Source of the DNA: Gnetum montanum
Taxonomy: Eukaryota > Streptophyta > Gnetopsida > Gnetales > Gnetaceae
Length of the DNA stretch: 64,000 nucleotides
Direction of reading: 5' to 3'
Assembly: GCA_015680685.1 (NCBI GenBank)
Contig: MNCI01024940.1
Coordinates: forward strand, 164,334-228,333
Positions 36,801 through 49,957 of the stretch are shown here, piece after piece. Position 1 is the first letter of the stretch; the number at the start of each line of letters is the position of its first letter. A model generated the notes under the pieces. It was not told where the DNA came from. It saw nothing but the letters and a program-made list of their open reading frames with translations, and searched no databases. A program made the position numbers and the translations under genes.

Positions 36801-39800
36801 TAGTTCTTAGGGAGGGCACACTTAGGAAGGGTAGTATTCAAAAGAATGCTCTCAATTAGGGCACTCTCAAGATGAACACTCTCACATACGTAATGCAAGA
36901 TGTTCTCATAGACAACACTCTCATGGAGGATGCTCTCAAGGGGAATGCTCTTAGCAAGGGCACTCTCAAGGAGAACACTCTCATCTTCGTAATGCAAGGT
37001 GCTCTTAGGGAGAATGCTCTTAAGGAGGTTGCTCTAAGGGAGAGATATCTCTATTAGGGTGCCCTCCAAGAGGGAGCTCTCAACGAGGGAACTTTTGAGG
37101 AGAGCACTCTCACCTGTGTATCGCAAGACGCTCTCAGGGAAAGTGCCCTTAAGAAGAACAATGTCCAAAAGGCCACTCTAACAGAGGAGGCTTTCAAGGA
37201 AAATTCTCTCAAGAAGGGCACTATGAAGGAGGGCGCTCTCATAGAGAATGTTCTTTAAGGTGAATAGTCTTACATTCTTAAAGTAAGGTGCTCTCATGGA
37301 CAGCGCTCTCATGGAGGCCACTTTCAAGGATAACGCTCTCATGGAGGCTTCTCTCATGGAGAATGCTCTCAGAAAGGGCACTCTAATGGAGAGAACTCTT
37401 TGATAGAATGATCTCATGAAGGGGCTCTAGGAAAAATGCTCTTAGTGAGGGCCCTCTCAAACAGAATGCTCTTCAAAATGCTTCTCTAACTATGGATGCT
37501 CTCAAGTAGAACACTCTTTGGGAGGGCATCCCCAGTGAGACCAATCTCAAGGAGGTCATTCTAATAGAGGGTGATCTCCAAGAGAACACTCTCAATGAGG
37601 GTGCTCTTGTGGAGAACACTCTCACATGCATAATGCAAGGTGTTCTCAAGGAGAATGCTCTAAGGGAGGTTGCTTTGAGAAAGAGTGCTCTCTGCGAGGA
37701 TGTCTTCCAAGAGGGAGCTCTCAGTGAGGGCACTCTCGAGGAAAACACTCTTACGTGTGTAACATAAGGTGCTCTTGGGGAAGGCACTCTCAAGGAGAAC
37801 ACTCTTCAAAAGGCCACTCTAATGGAGGGCCCTCTCAAGGAGGGTGCTCCCACTGAGAACATTGTTAAGGAGGATGCTCCCAAGGAGGGCATGCTCATGG
37901 AGACCACTCTTAGGAAGGGCGTTCTTGGGGAAGGAACTCTCTGATACAATGCTCTTAATGATAGCACTCTTGAGGTGAACACTCTCACTTTCATAACGCA
38001 AGGTGCTCTCATGGAGGGAGCTCTCATCGATAATGCTCTCAGGAAGGTCGATCTAAAGGAGGGCACTGCTGGTGAGGGCACTCTCAAAGAGAATGCTCCT
38101 CAAATGATTGCTCTAATGAAGGGTGCTCTTAAGGAGGGCACTCTTAGAAAAGGTGATCTCCAAAAGAACACTCTCAAAAAGGATGGTCTCAAGGTGAACA
38201 CTCTCATGTGCATAATGCAAGGTTCTCTCATGGATACCGCTCTCGAGGAAGGCGCTCTCAAGGAGGACACTCTTCAAAAAAATACTATTAATGAGGGTGC
38301 TCTAGGGAGAATGCTTCTAGTGAGGGTGATCTCAACAAGAATGCTATTCATATGGCTACTCTAATGAAGGCCACTCTCAAGAAGAATGCTCTCGTGGAGG
38401 GACATCTCATGGAGAATGCTCTCGAGGGCATCCCTAGGGAGACTGCTCTCAAGGAGGGTGTTCTCCATGAAAATGCTCTCGACAAAGGTGCTCTCAAGGA
38501 GAAAATATTCATGTGTGTAACATAAGGTGATCTCAAGGAGAATGCTCTGAGGAAGGTCGCCCTGAGGAAGAGAGATCTTTGTGATAGTGCCCTCTGAGAG
38601 GGAGCTCTCATCAAGGGCACTCTCAAGGAGAGTAGTATCACATGTGTAGCGCAAGCCACTATCGATGAGGGTGCTCTCAAGGAGAATAATCTCCAAAAGG
38701 CCACTCTAATGGAGGAGGCTCTCAAGAAGGGTGCTTATAGTGAGGGTGCTCTCATAGAGAGCACTCTCAAGAAGAGCATCCTCAAGGAGATCGCTCTCAA
38801 GTAGGGCACTCTTAGGAAGGGTGCTCTTAGATAGAACACTCTCAACTAGGATGCTCTCAAGGAGAACACTCACACGAGGGTGCAAGGTGCTCTCATGGAG
38901 GGCACTCTCAAGGAGAACGCTCTCATAGAGTTAGATCTAACATAGAAAGATCTCAAGGAGAACACTCTCAAGGAGGGAACTCTCACAGAGAATGCTATTA
39001 AGAAGGACACTATCGAGATTGGCATCCTTAGGGAGACAACACTCATGGAGGAAATTCTCAAGGAAGGAACTCTTAAGGAGTGCACTCTCCAAAAGAATGT
39101 TCTCAATGAGGGTGCTCTCAAGGTGAACACTCTAACATGCGTAATGCAAGATGCTCTCATGGTAAAATTTCTCATGGAGGGTGCTCCCAAGGAGAACGCT
39201 TTCACAAAGATCACTCTTAGGGAAAACACTCTCAGGAAGGGTACTCTAAAGAAGGGCACTCTTCAATAGAACAATCTCAACAAGGGCACTCTCAAAGAGA
39301 ACACTCCTAATGAAGAAGCTCTCAAAGAGAACACTCTTTGAAAGGCCACACTAATGGAGGCCACTCATAAGAAAAATGCTCTTGAACATAGCGATCACAT
39401 AGAGAACGCTTTCAAGAAGGACGCTCTCAAGGAGGGCATCCCCATGAAGACTACTCTCAAGGGGGGCATTCTAATGAAGGGCACTCTCCAAGAGAATGCT
39501 CTCAACAAGGGAACTCTCAAGGAAAACACTCACATATGCAACACAAGGTGCTCTCAAGGAGAATGCTCTGAGGGTGGTTGTTTTGAGGGAGAGAGTTCTC
39601 AAGGAGAATGCTCTCGAGTAGGCTGATCTCACATACACCGCTCTTAAAAAGGACACTCTCAAGGAGGGCATCCCCAGTGAGACCGATCTCAAGGAGGGTG
39701 TTCTAATGGAGGTAGCTCTCCAAGAGAATAATCTCAACAAGGGCACTCTCAAGGAGAACACTCTCATGTGTGTAATGCAAAGTGCTCTTAGGGAGAATTC

Positions 39801-39871
39801 TCTGAGAGAAGTCATTATGAGGAAGCAAGCTCTCCAATAGGTAGCTCTCAAAGAGGAAGCTCCAAGAAAAA
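33863..39871. repeat. 15-bp minisatellite block F
   Basis: Counterpart of block B in the second unit. Distinctive phrases occur in the same order: for example the CAAGATAATCAGAGAAG segment of 7448 reappears near 36681, and the CCAAAGCTGCTCTAATGGAG segment of 6090 near 35410. The offset is about 29.2-29.6 kb. Confidence 0.9.
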
Positions 39872-40168
39872 TGCTCTAGGGAACCCAACCCCATGGAACA
39901 TGTCCACAATGCTACAAGCATTTTATCTCAAATCGTAAACAAGGACACCACCTTGTCCAGGGTTATCCTTCTTTGCAACAAGGCTCTAAAATCATGGACA
40001 TGAACAACGAGGCCACAATATCATGGGTAGGGAAAGGCATCCCTGGGGGAGAAACCTACTTATCGCTCTATCACTACAACTGTTCATCAACTCTACCTCC
40101 CCCTATATATGTTGATTGGACCAATTTCAGCCATACTATCCAACACCCATAGAAATTTGATCACAAAG
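39872..40168 (-). promoter_or_regulatory. rDNA spacer promoter module 5
   Basis: Full module with minus-strand core CATATATAGGGGGAGG (complement of 40097-40112), identical to the core of module 2. It corresponds to module 2 by position. Confidence 0.6.
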
Positions 40169-42371
40169 GACCAACTCAAGGAGAGCACTCTCAAGGAGAG
40201 TGCTCTCACATGCATAGTGCAAGGTTCTCTTGGGGAGGGCAATCTCAAGGAGAATGCTCGCCAAATGATAGCTCTAATGGAGGGCACTCTCAAGGAAGGT
40301 GCTCTCATGGAGAACATTCTTAAGGAGGACCCTCTCAAGGAGGGTTTTGTCATGGAGACTACTCTTAGGGAGGGCATTCTCGAGGAGGACACTCTTAGGA
40401 AGGGAACTCTCAATGAGGGTGCTCTCAAGAAGAATGCTCTCGAGGAAGGCATTCTCAAGGACAATGCTCTTGGGGAAGGCACTCTTAAGCACGACGCTCT
40501 TCGAGATGCCACTCTAATGAAGGAAGCTCTCAAGGGGGGTGCTCTTAGGAAGGGCAATCTCACCAAGAACCTTCTTAAGGAGGACACTCTCGATGAGGGT
40601 GTCCTCAAGGAGACCACTCTCAAGAAGGGCATTCTCAGGTAGGACACTCTTAGGAAGGGCACTCTTTAAAAGAATGCTCTCAATAGGGACACTCTCAAGG
40701 TGAAAACTCTCACGTGCATAACTCAAGGTCCTCTCATGGACAACCCTCTCATGGAGAATGCTCTCACGGAGGCCACTCTAATGGAAAATGCTCTTAGGGA
40801 GAATGCTCTTGGGGAGGGCACTCTCAAGGAGGAAACTCTTCGACAAAATGCTTTCAATGAGGACACTCCAGGGAGAATGCTCCTAGTGAGGGTGCTCTCA
40901 AGAAGAATTCTCTTCAAATGGCTGCTCAAATAGAGGCCACTCTCAAGAAGAATGCTCTTGTGGAGGGACATCTCACAAAGAACGCTCTCAAGGAGGGTGC
41001 CCCTAGGGAGACCGCTCTTAAAAAGGGCATTCTAATGGAGGGAACTCTCCAAGAGAATGCTCTCAACAAGGGTGATCTTGAGGAGAATACTCTCATGTTC
41101 ATAATGAAAGGTGCTCTTAGGGAGAATGCTTTGAGGGAGAGCACTCTCTGGTAGGGCACCTTCCCAGAGGAAGCTCCCAACAAGGGCACTCTTAAGGAGA
41201 ACACTCTCATGTCCATAGAGCAAGACACTCTCAAGGAGCATGCTCTTCAAAAGGCTGATCTAATGAAGGGCACTCTCACAGAGAAAATTATTAATGCTCT
41301 TAGGGAGGATGATCTCATGGAGAATGCTCTTAAGGAGGACACTCTCGAGGAGGGTGTCCTCAGGGAGGGCACTTTTATAAAAGGTGCTCTATGATAGAAC
41401 ACTCTCAATGAGGACACCCTCAAGGAGAACACTCACATGAGGTCACAAGATGCTCTCATGGAGGATGATCTCAAGGAGAACACTCTCATGGATGTAGAAC
41501 TAATGTAGAAAGCTCTCAGGGAGAATGCTCTCAAAGAGGGCACTCTCATACAAAATGCTCTTAAGGAGGATGCTATTGAGGTTGGCGTCCTCAGGGAGAT
41601 AGCTCTCAAGGAGGGAATTCTCAGGGAGGGAATTCTACAAAATAATTTTCTCAATGAGGGTGCTCTCGAGATGAACACTCTCATGTACATAACACAAGCT
41701 ACTCTCATGGACAACTTTCTCATAGAGGGAACTTCCAAGGAGGACACTCTCGTAGAGGCTTCTCTCAGGGAAAATTCTCTTGTGAAGGGTACTCTAAAGG
41801 AAGGCACTCTTCGATGGAATGATCTCAATGAGGGTGCTCTCAAAGAGAATGCTCCCAATGAAGGTGCTCTCAAAGAGAATGCTCTTCCAAAGGACACTCT
41901 AATGGAGGGCACTCTTAAGAAGAATGCTTTCATGAAGGATGATCTCATGGAGAATGCTCTCAAGGAGGGCATCCCCATGGAGGTTACTCTAAAGGAGGGC
42001 ATTCTAATAGAGGGCACTCTCCAAGAGAATGCTCTCAACAAAAGCACTCTCAAGCAGAACACTATCACATGCACAATGCAAGGTGCTCTAAAGGAGAACA
42101 CTCTGAGGGAGAGAGCTCTCAAGAAGAATGCTCTCAAGGAGGGCGATCTCACATAGAACACTATTAAAGAGGATGCTCTCAAGGAGGGCATCCCCAGTGA
42201 TATTGATCTCAAGGAGAATGTTCTAATGGAGGTAGGTCTCCAAGAGAACAATCTCAACAAGGTCACTCTCAATGAGAACACTCTCACATGCGTAACTCAA
42301 TGTGCTCTCAGGGAGGTCTCTTTGAGGAAGAGCACTCTCCAAGAGGGAGCTCTCAATGAGGGTGCTCCAGG
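40169..42371. repeat. 15-bp minisatellite block G
   Basis: About 2.2 kb of 15-bp units. It holds the longest chance reading frame of the minisatellite (41433-42287, minus, 284 codons), which consists only of SLRxx pentads. It corresponds to block C. Confidence 0.9.
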
Positions 42372-42670
42372 AAGAATGCTCCAAGGAAACCAACCCCACA
42401 GAACATGCCCACAATGCTGTAAGCCTTTTATTTCAAATTGTAAATGAGGATACCACCTTCTCCGAGGTTATCCTTCTTCCCAACAAGGCTTCTGAGTCAT
42501 GGACATGAACAACGAGGCAGCGATATTGTGGGCAGGACAAGGCATCCCTCAGGGAGAAATCCACGTATCGCTCTATCACTACAACTAGTCATCAACTCTA
42601 CCTTCCCTTATATATGTTGATTATACCAATTTCAACTATATCATCCTACACCCTTATAAATTTGGTCACA
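42372..42670 (-). promoter_or_regulatory. rDNA spacer promoter module 6
   Basis: Full module with minus-strand core CATATATAAGGGAAGG (complement of 42601-42616), which matches the TATATA-AGGG form. It corresponds to module 3. Confidence 0.55.
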
Positions 42671-43200
42671 AAGGATTAGCTCTAGGAGAGCTCTTTCAAG
42701 GAGAGCGCTCTCATGTATGTAGTGCAAGGCACTCTGGGAGAGGGCTCTCTCTAGGAGAACGCTCTCCAAAAGGTCTCTCTAATGGAGAGTGCTCTCATAG
42801 AGAACACTCTTAAGGAGGATGCTCTCAAAGAGGGCATCCTTAGGGAGACCACTCTTAGGGAGGGCACTCTTAGGAAGGGTGCTCTCGAATAGAATGCTCT
42901 TAATGAGGATGATCTCAAGGAGAATACTCACAGGAGGACACAAGGCACTCTCATGGAGGGATCTATCTAGAAGAACACTCTAGCAGAGGCCACTCTAATA
43001 GAGGTTTCTCTTAGGGAGAATGCTCTCTAGGAGGGTGCTCTCAAGGAGGGAACTCTTTGATAAAACGCTCTCAATGAGGGTGCTCTAGGGAGAACACTCC
43101 CAACAAGGGCCCTCTCAAGGAGAATAAACTTTGGAAGGTCACTCTAATGGAGGGCGCTCTCAAGGAGAATGCTCTCGGGGAGGGTGCCTCTAGTGACACC
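42671..43200. repeat. 15-bp minisatellite block H
   Basis: Minisatellite up to the retrotransposon insertion. The last bases, CCTCTAGTGACACC, match CCCCTAGCAAGACC of unit 1 at about 14085-14098. Confidence 0.85.
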
Positions 43201-44591
43201 TGTACCACCCGAAATTGTCAGTCCCTGGCTAGAAAGAAAAACAGAGACCGCGGGATCGTAGGATGGGCATAGATGATCCTACCTTTGCCTGAGGGTGAGC
43301 TGGAAAGCACGAAGGTAGGGTACGTTGGGTGGTCCACACGCGGATCAGACAAGGATTTCCCTGAGCGCCACCGAAGTGTTATACGCTGGGTTATACGTAA
43401 ACTGTGTAACGGGCGTAAAACGGAGCGAACAATGAAAAAAGGGCGTAAACAAAGTGTAAACGGTGTAACAGTGAAAGCAGGGCATAAACAAAGTGTGGAA
43501 AGCGTAACAGCATAAATGGGGTGTATACAGCGTAAACAGTGTGAACAGGGCGTAGACAGCTTAAACAAAGCGTAAAGCGTAAACAGGGTTTGAACAGGGT
43601 GTCAAGCGTAAACAGCGTAAACAGAGCGTAGATAGCGTAAAGCGTAAATGAGCGTAAATAGTGTAAACAAGTTTAAACAGTGTAGAAAAATGTAAATGAC
43701 GTAAACAATGTGAGCGTAAACGGAATGTAACTTGTAACAATGATGCTTGTAAGAAAACAGTTTTCAAGGTACCGATCTTAACGCAGTTGTGCGTGTACAC
43801 AAGGCAGACGTAAAGCCCCGGTGGGTGCAGGGGGGCGGCTGGTTCGCACGGTAGGCAGAGCGTAGTGACTGTGCTCAATGTACAGGACTTCCAGCGTAGA
43901 GGGTTTTAGGCTCTGGTTTGCAGCGTAATTGCTCTTAGATCTGCTCTCCTAAATTTTTGCCGACCTTGAAAACGCGAAAAACTGGGCTTTTTATAGGGGA
44001 AGGGTTACCGGGAAAATCAAGTTGGGAGACACGTGGCGTGTCGACCGGGTTCGTACAATTTAGAAACATGGTATACGCTGGGTGTATATGCTACATCAGG
44101 CCAGCGTATACGCTGGGCGTATACGCTGGACTTGCTGGGTGTGTGAACTTCAATGGATGCTGGTGTATACACTGGGCGTATACGCTGGACTTGCTGGGTG
44201 TGTGAACTTCAATGGATGCTGGTGTATACGCTAGGCGTATACACTGATGAATGCTGGCGTATACGTTGGGGCATATACGTTGATGGATGCTGGCGTATAC
44301 GCTGGGCGTATACGCCGATGGATGCTGGCGTCGACTTGCTTCAATTCTTGCTCCTGTTGCACCTGCTGAGTGCACATGAGGCGTGTATTCTGGGCGTCGG
44401 GCGTATACGCTGGGCGTAGACACTGGGCGTATACGACGGGTGTAGACGTTGGCACAACACTTGGTAAAAAATGAGTGTTTCGATCCTCAAAATCGCCATG
44501 TGACTTTAAATGTAGCCAACGTTGTCTGAGGGTCACGGAGATCTGCTTCTTATTGGACAAGTGCCAAACTCGAAACTTTTGTGGTGTTTCA
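43201..44591 (-). repeat. 3' LTR (left), about 1.39 kb
   Basis: The plus strand starts TGTACCACCC and is proposed to end GTGGTGTTTCA, so the element strand runs TGAAACACC to GGTACA with TG/CA ends. 43201-44330 aligns with the right LTR. The part near the TATA box (44040-44450) is packed with GCGTATACGC. The R-U5 part (43380-43740) carries GCGTAAAC repeats. The inner boundary rests on the CA end followed by a purine tract on the minus strand, because the right LTR is truncated there. Confidence 0.75.
43987..43996 (-). promoter_or_regulatory. TATA box of 3' LTR
   Basis: CTATAAAAAG on the minus strand, in a CCCCTATAAAAAGCCC context, matches a canonical TATA box. Its orientation agrees with gag-pol. 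Transcription would start about 30 bp to its left, near 43960. Confidence 0.65.
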
Positions 44592-44608
44592 TTGGCCCCT
44601 CTTTGTTG
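44592..44608 (-). other. Candidate polypurine tract
   Basis: The minus strand reads CAACAAAGAGGGGCCAA immediately before the proposed LTR start TGAAACACC. A purine-rich tract here is the plus-strand primer site of LTR elements. It ends with CCAA, so the match is imperfect. Confidence 0.5.
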
Positions 44609-45559
44609 ACGCTTGGAGGAATCGACCTGAGAAGCATCAACAAAGAAGCGCAAAACACCACAAGCAACTTGATAAAAGCTTTGTCCCTTGCCACTTGATG
44701 AGACGTCATCGTATCGTGTTTAGTAGTGTATGGGATTGGAAAAGGTGAGATTGGTAGCAGGTAGGAGAGAAGGGATTGTGGGGATTGGTGACTGCCCAAG
44801 GGATTATGCTGGGGAAATGGGATGCTCAGGTGTGCAGCATGCTAGTCCTCGTCGATAGCCATTGTTTGGCAGACTCGTAATTCATGCATGCGATGTGCGT
44901 CCTTTGGTGGAACAGTGCTCTTGGTTAGTGTTCAAGAGCACTTGTTGTCAATACCAAAGCTACGGGGTGATGTTTTTCATTCTTTGGCAGAACAACAACC
45001 TTCTTTGGGGAAACTGTAAGTGACGTGCCAAAGCCATGCAACAAGATGTTTCTTGATTGCTTTTGACATGTGTACGTATTTTCAAGACCAATGCCTTCCC
45101 ACCTGGGGCTTGTATGGGAAGTGCCAAGGGTCCCATTTTTTTTTAATGTAACTCTTGTACTCATGTGTGCATTTTGTGTTTTTTGTGTTGCGACTCCTGT
45201 AATGTTTTGCAGTGTGCAATAGTTTGGTGAGCAGATAGTGCATTTTCAGGGAATGGGAATATACGGGTCAACGATTTGATTTAGTCTTGCCAGGTGGATT
45301 AATGGACGTTGCCTCATCTAGTTGCCTATGATGAAATGCACTCTCGTACGAGAACTTCTGAGTGTCATCCTGCAAACATAACTCCAAGAAGACAAGAAAA
45401 TCATGAGTGAATAAATGAGCTTAGATTTAAACAGCTGTAGGTGAACAAAAATATTGGGGGCAATTCTAAGCACTGAGTGCAAATGTCGACGATGTTGATG
45501 AGATTGTGCGCCGATGAGGGATGCAATGACTCTGATGAATGAATATGGCTGTGGAGTGA
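44609..45559 (-). other. 3' untranslated region of element
   Basis: Sequence between the tandem array and the polypurine tract. Its reading frames (up to about 88 codons) show no recognisable protein. Long non-coding 3' UTRs are usual in Tat-clade elements. Confidence 0.5.
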
Positions 45560-46030
45560 AGGGTCAGAGACAAACGTGCCAGTTTATAGTCTTGACGGAC
45601 TATCATGGGTTAGTTTTATGTCGTAACCCATTGGACATTGCCTGTTTAGCGTCGTGGCAGACGGTACGTCGCCAGTTTCACGTCTTAGCGGACCATGTAG
45701 AGGCAAGCTAGTTTATAGTCTTAGCAGACTCTGATGGTTTTGACGGTGACATTTTACTGTCATGCCAGAAGGATGCTAGTTTATCATCATTGCGGACACT
45801 GTGGGATATCATTTTATTATCATAATACCAGGACAATGGTGGTGTCAGTTTTAAGTCGTAACCCAAGACTGTTCTGTGGTATCAGTTTATAGTCGTAATC
45901 TAGGACTTATCTGTGGTATCAGTTTATAGTCGTGATTCCAGGACCTGCTATGGTATCAATTTATAGTTGTGATTCCAGGACTTCTCTATGGTATCAGTTT
46001 ATAGTCGTGATTCCAGGACTGACACGTACC
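45560..46030. repeat. AGTTTATAGTCGTGATTCCAG array
   Basis: About 12 diverged units of the form AGTTTATAGTCGTGATTCCA plus spacer. The last units are regular at about 37 bp (45884, 45920, 45957, 45994). The array lies just past the integrase stop. Tandem arrays in this position are known for Tat elements. The AGTTTA core is shared with three other arrays in the element. Confidence 0.8.
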
Positions 46031-46041
46031 TCAGCTTAAAT

Positions 46042-48252
46042 TTATGTATAAAACGGTTTCAGGAACAAGTGATTGGTTGGATTTGTAAATTCTTTTCCGT
46101 CCATGTCAGCTAACTTGAAAGCTCCATTGTTGAATGCTTTGATGACCAGGTAAGGCCCTTCCCAGTTGACTGAGAATTTATCTGGGTGTTCTCGAATAGC
46201 CTTAATCATGAGGTCTCCTTCTTTGATAGGGCGCTTACGAACATCATGTCGATGTCGTTGCCGCTGTTGTTTTTGGTACCATTTGATCTGATCAAGTGCG
46301 TGTACGTGCTCCTCCTCCACTAAGTCCAGGTCAACGATGCATAGATCATTATTTTGCTCGTCGTCAAGGAGTCCAGAAAGCGTGATCCTTAGAGATGGTA
46401 CCTGTAATTCCAAAGGTAACACAGCTTCTGAACCGTAAACAAGACTATACGGAGTTTTACCTGTCGAGGTCCGGTGTGTAGTACGGTATGCCCACAATGC
46501 ATACACCAGTTGTTCGTGCCATCTTCGTTTACTTTGGGCAAGCATCTTTTTGAGTATTGTGATGATTGTCTTATTTGTTGCTTCCGCCTGCCCATTTCTC
46601 TGAGGATAGTAAGGGGATGAAAATGAATGTTTGATCCCTAGACTATCACAAAACGTTTTGGTCTTGGCACTACTAAATTGTGGCCCATTGTCAGTGATGA
46701 TTGTCATGGGAATGCCAAAACAGGTCACAATGTTTTTGAGGATGAAGTGGCACACATGTTTAGGAGTAGTTTTTCGAAGGGGCGCAGCTTCTACCCATCT
46801 CGTGAAATATTCGGTTGCCATTATGATAAAACCATGCCCGGCAGAAGATGTGGGTGTTATCGGGCCTATAAGGTCCAATCCCCACTTTTGGAAGGGCCAT
46901 GTGATTTGTGTTGTATGCAACTCTTTTGGTGGGACATGGATTAGATTACTGTGTTTTTGACAAGTACTACATGTTTTAACCTTAGAAAGACAATCGTACT
47001 CCATGTGTTGCCAATAGTAACCTAAGCGTCTTATTTTGGTTGCCATTGCCTTCGGTGCGATGTGTCCCCCGCATATTCCATCGTGTACTTGTTCAACAAT
47101 TGTTTGGGCTTCGGTACTATTGACGCATGTCAACAGTATGCCTTCATAGGATCGGTGACACAATTTGTCTTCTATTAGTGTGTATTGTCTAGAACATTTG
47201 CGTACTGCGTCCTTTTGTGCGTTTGTTAAATGTTGTGGCGTTTCGCCACGCAAAAGATATTCCTTTATGTCATTGTACCATTCATTAGCGTGTGTTGTAC
47301 TGACAGATGCGATTGGCAGCGTGTCGAGAGTATCAATTATGGGCTTGGCACAATTGGTTACGGAGCTTGGTAATGCGTGAAACATGTCAGGGGATATGTT
47401 TAAGGCCAAGGTTGCTAATGCGTCTACAATGGTATTGTCATTCCTGGAGACGTGTTGGACATCGATGCTTTCGAATCGTTTAAGTAGGTGTTTAGCTAAA
47501 TCACAGTATGGTTGTAAGTGTTGCGCTTTACATGTATAGACATCTGTGACTTGGTTTACGACTAGTTGTGAGTCCCCTCTAACAACAAGCCGTGTAATGT
47601 AAGAAGCTAGTGCGGCCGCGAGACCTCTAAGGAGGCCTTCATACTCTGCTATGTTATTAGTACAATGAAAATTGAAGTGGTAAGAAAAAGGTTTAATTTC
47701 CCTAGAGGGGTATGTGATTACAGTGGCAGAACTTCCTCCTCGAGAGGTGGATGCTCCATCGAAGTTTAGAATGGCATCGTAGTTATCTGGCACCGTGTCT
47801 ATTGCATTTACATTTTCGTCTGGGAATTCGGGTTCTATTGTACCCGGATCTTGTGTTGGCGACGTAGTCATTTGATTTGCTATGGCTTGGCCTTTGACTG
47901 ACGATTGTGCCATGTAGTGCAGGTCAAACTTAGCTATGATGGCCTTCCAACAGGCTATCCTGCTTGATTCGTAGATATTTCCAGTTATAGCTCTGAGTAC
48001 ATTATCTTTGCAAATTATGTTAGCTTGATTTTGGAAAAGATAGTGTCGCCATTTCTTTAAAGAGAAAACTAAAGCTAAACATGACTTCTCTACGTCGTTG
48101 TATCTTTTTTCATGGGCAACTAATGCATGGCTCAGGTAGTATACAGGGACTTTAGTTCCATCATCTTGTTTCTGGCAAAGCATAGACGCGATTGATGATT
48201 TTAATGTGGCCAGGTAGATGTAAAACGGCTTGTCGTTTTTGGGTGGGTACAC
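46042..48252 (-). pseudogene. pol: RNase H, second RNase H, integrase
   Basis: An open stretch of 736 codons forming the 3' part of pol. Residues 1-120 are the RT-linked RNase H (YLSHAL and EKSCLALVF motifs). Residues about 158-290 form a second RNase H with acidic residues in FDGAS, AEYEG, VRGDSQLV and DALATLA. This dual arrangement is typical of the Tat clade. Integrase follows with an HHCC zinc module ending CSTCQKH and a DDE core (WGLDLIGP, ITDNGPQF, the E of NGQAEATNK). A C-terminal WEGPY module completes it. No chromodomain is visible. This segment is the best preserved in the element and its catalytic residues are intact. Upstream stops break the link to RT, so it is called part of a pseudogene. 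Confidence 0.9.
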
Positions 48253-49540
48253 CGTAGGCAGTCGAGCGAGTGCCGTTTTAATGTTGTCAAATGCTTCTTG
48301 GCACTGCTAGGTCCATTCAAAATGGATATTTTTGCGTAGTAGATGGTTCATAGGTGTTAGCTTTTCTGTCAATTTTTCTATGAACCTCCTGATGAACTAT
48401 AATCGACCTTGTAGCCCCCGAAGTTTGGTTAAGTTGCTAGGTGATTTCAGGTTTGCAATGGCCTTAACCTTATCGGGGTCTACCCGTATCCCTGCTTCTG
48501 AGGTTACAAATCCAAGCAGTTTACCTGTCTTGATGCCGAAGACGCATTTCTTTGGGTTAAGCCTTAGTTCGTATTTTAGACAACGTTTTAACACTAGGTC
48601 AAGATCCTATACATGTTGTTCTAACGTTTTTGATTTAACCACTATGTCATCCACGTAATCGTTGAGCGAATGTAAGATGTAATCACTGAAGATGTATGTC
48701 ATCACCCTTTGATATGTGGCCCCAGTGTTCTTGAGACCGAAAGGCACCATCGTGTAACAAAAGGTTCCCTAAGGTGTCATAAAAGTGGTTCGGAGCTGGT
48801 GTTCTGAATTAATACATATCTGGTTATACCCCGAGAACCCATCCGTAAAAGATAACAGGGCATGCCCAGCGGTTGAATCAATTAGTTGATCAATGCTAGG
48901 TAAGGGAAAGTCATCTTTTATGGTTGCTATGTTGAGGTCTCGGAAGTCAATGCATAGGCGGATACTTCCGTTCTTCTTTGGGACTATAACCATGTTTGAC
49001 ACCCACTCGGCGTAATCAACAGCCCTAATGAAACCAGCTTGGTAGAGCTTGGTAATCTCACTATGAACTGCTAATGCCACCTTGGGCTTGACCTTTCGTG
49101 CTTTCTGTTTCACTAGCCTTAGTCTTTGATCAAGGATAATGTTGTGCTGGATGATACGAGGGTCTAGTCGGGGCATGTCCATATAGGACCAAGCAAACGC
49201 TTTCATATTATCCCTAAGCATGTTTTCGATATCTCTAGCCAGACGCGATTCTAGTAATGTGCTTAATTTTAGAATTTTAATTTCCCCATCAGGCATGGTG
49301 ATGGGAGTTTCGGTTAGAGGATCTTCAGTAATATTTTCGGCTTCTATGTCGAGGGATTTTGTCATACCCTCATAGTCGTTAACTGTTTGCTATGTTGAAG
49401 CTATTATTGCATTGTTTATTGATGAGCTCGCATGGATGATATTCATATCGATGTTCCTTTCAACCTCACCATACGGTCCATCAATAACTAATGGCTTAGT
49501 TAAGCGCTTGTAATCCATTAGGCTGATTCCTGTCAATAAA
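48253..49540 (-). pseudogene. pol: reverse transcriptase, with stops
   Basis: This is in the same frame as the integrase segment. It shows RT motifs: VIVPKKNGSIRLCIDFRDLN, LLSFTDGFSGYNQI, the catalytic YVDD near 48635 and GFVTSEAGI. In-frame stops lie near 49425, 48766, 48607, 48397 and 48308. Four sit where glutamine is plausible and one where tryptophan is plausible, consistent with C-to-T or G-to-A transitions. No frameshift is needed across about 1,160 codons. On the minus strand TTTATTGACAG at about 49533-49543 resembles a splice acceptor, which would start the pol exon. A PR-RT intron is known from Ogre elements. Confidence 0.85.
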
Positions 49541-49624
49541 TAGAGAACCTAGTAAGATAGCGATGGTCGTTTTATATCTTTTGGTAATTTTTAGTGTATA
49601 TGTATGACAGTGGATTAACGTGAC

Positions 49625-49800
49625 AGTGAAACAGCGGTTTAATGCCTTACCGGGCAACGAACGGCAGTTTAATGCCTTACCGAGCAACGAACGACAGTTT
49701 AATGCCTTACCGAGCAACGAACGGTAGTTTAATGCGTTACCGGGCAACAAATGGTAGTTTAATGCCTTACCGGGCAAGGAATGGTAGTTTAATGCCAAAA
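49625..49800. repeat. AGTTTAATGCC 30-bp array
   Basis: Six to seven units of AGTTTAATGCCTTACCGGGC plus AACGAACGGC, about 30 bp each. The array lies between the start of RT and the promoter of the opposite-strand gene. The unit length, a multiple of three, makes it open on both strands (NGSLMPYRAT on plus), but no protein is proposed. Confidence 0.85.
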
Positions 49801-49957
49801 TTTTGCATTTTATTTAGTTTATTCATGTAATTTTTATCTATTTTTCAAAAAATTAAGGCAAATCTGAAAAAGCATGAAAAACGAGGTAAAAAGCAAGAAA
49901 AAGAAAGAAAAACTGAGGGCAGCGGCGGCGTCAGTGTCAGTGTCGGCGTCGGCGGGC

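Noticed and set aside
41433-42287. Minus-strand open frame of 284 codons, SLRAF/SLRVP pentads
   Set aside because: It is a by-product of a 15-bp tandem repeat. All frames nearby are similarly open and break at random, with no start context or domain.
43957-44653. ORFs within the left LTR, both strands
   Set aside because: They follow the GCGTATACGC repeats and are not conserved in the right LTR.
46631-46960. Plus-strand ORFs over the integrase
   Set aside because: They are shadows of the minus-strand integrase with no recognisable domain.
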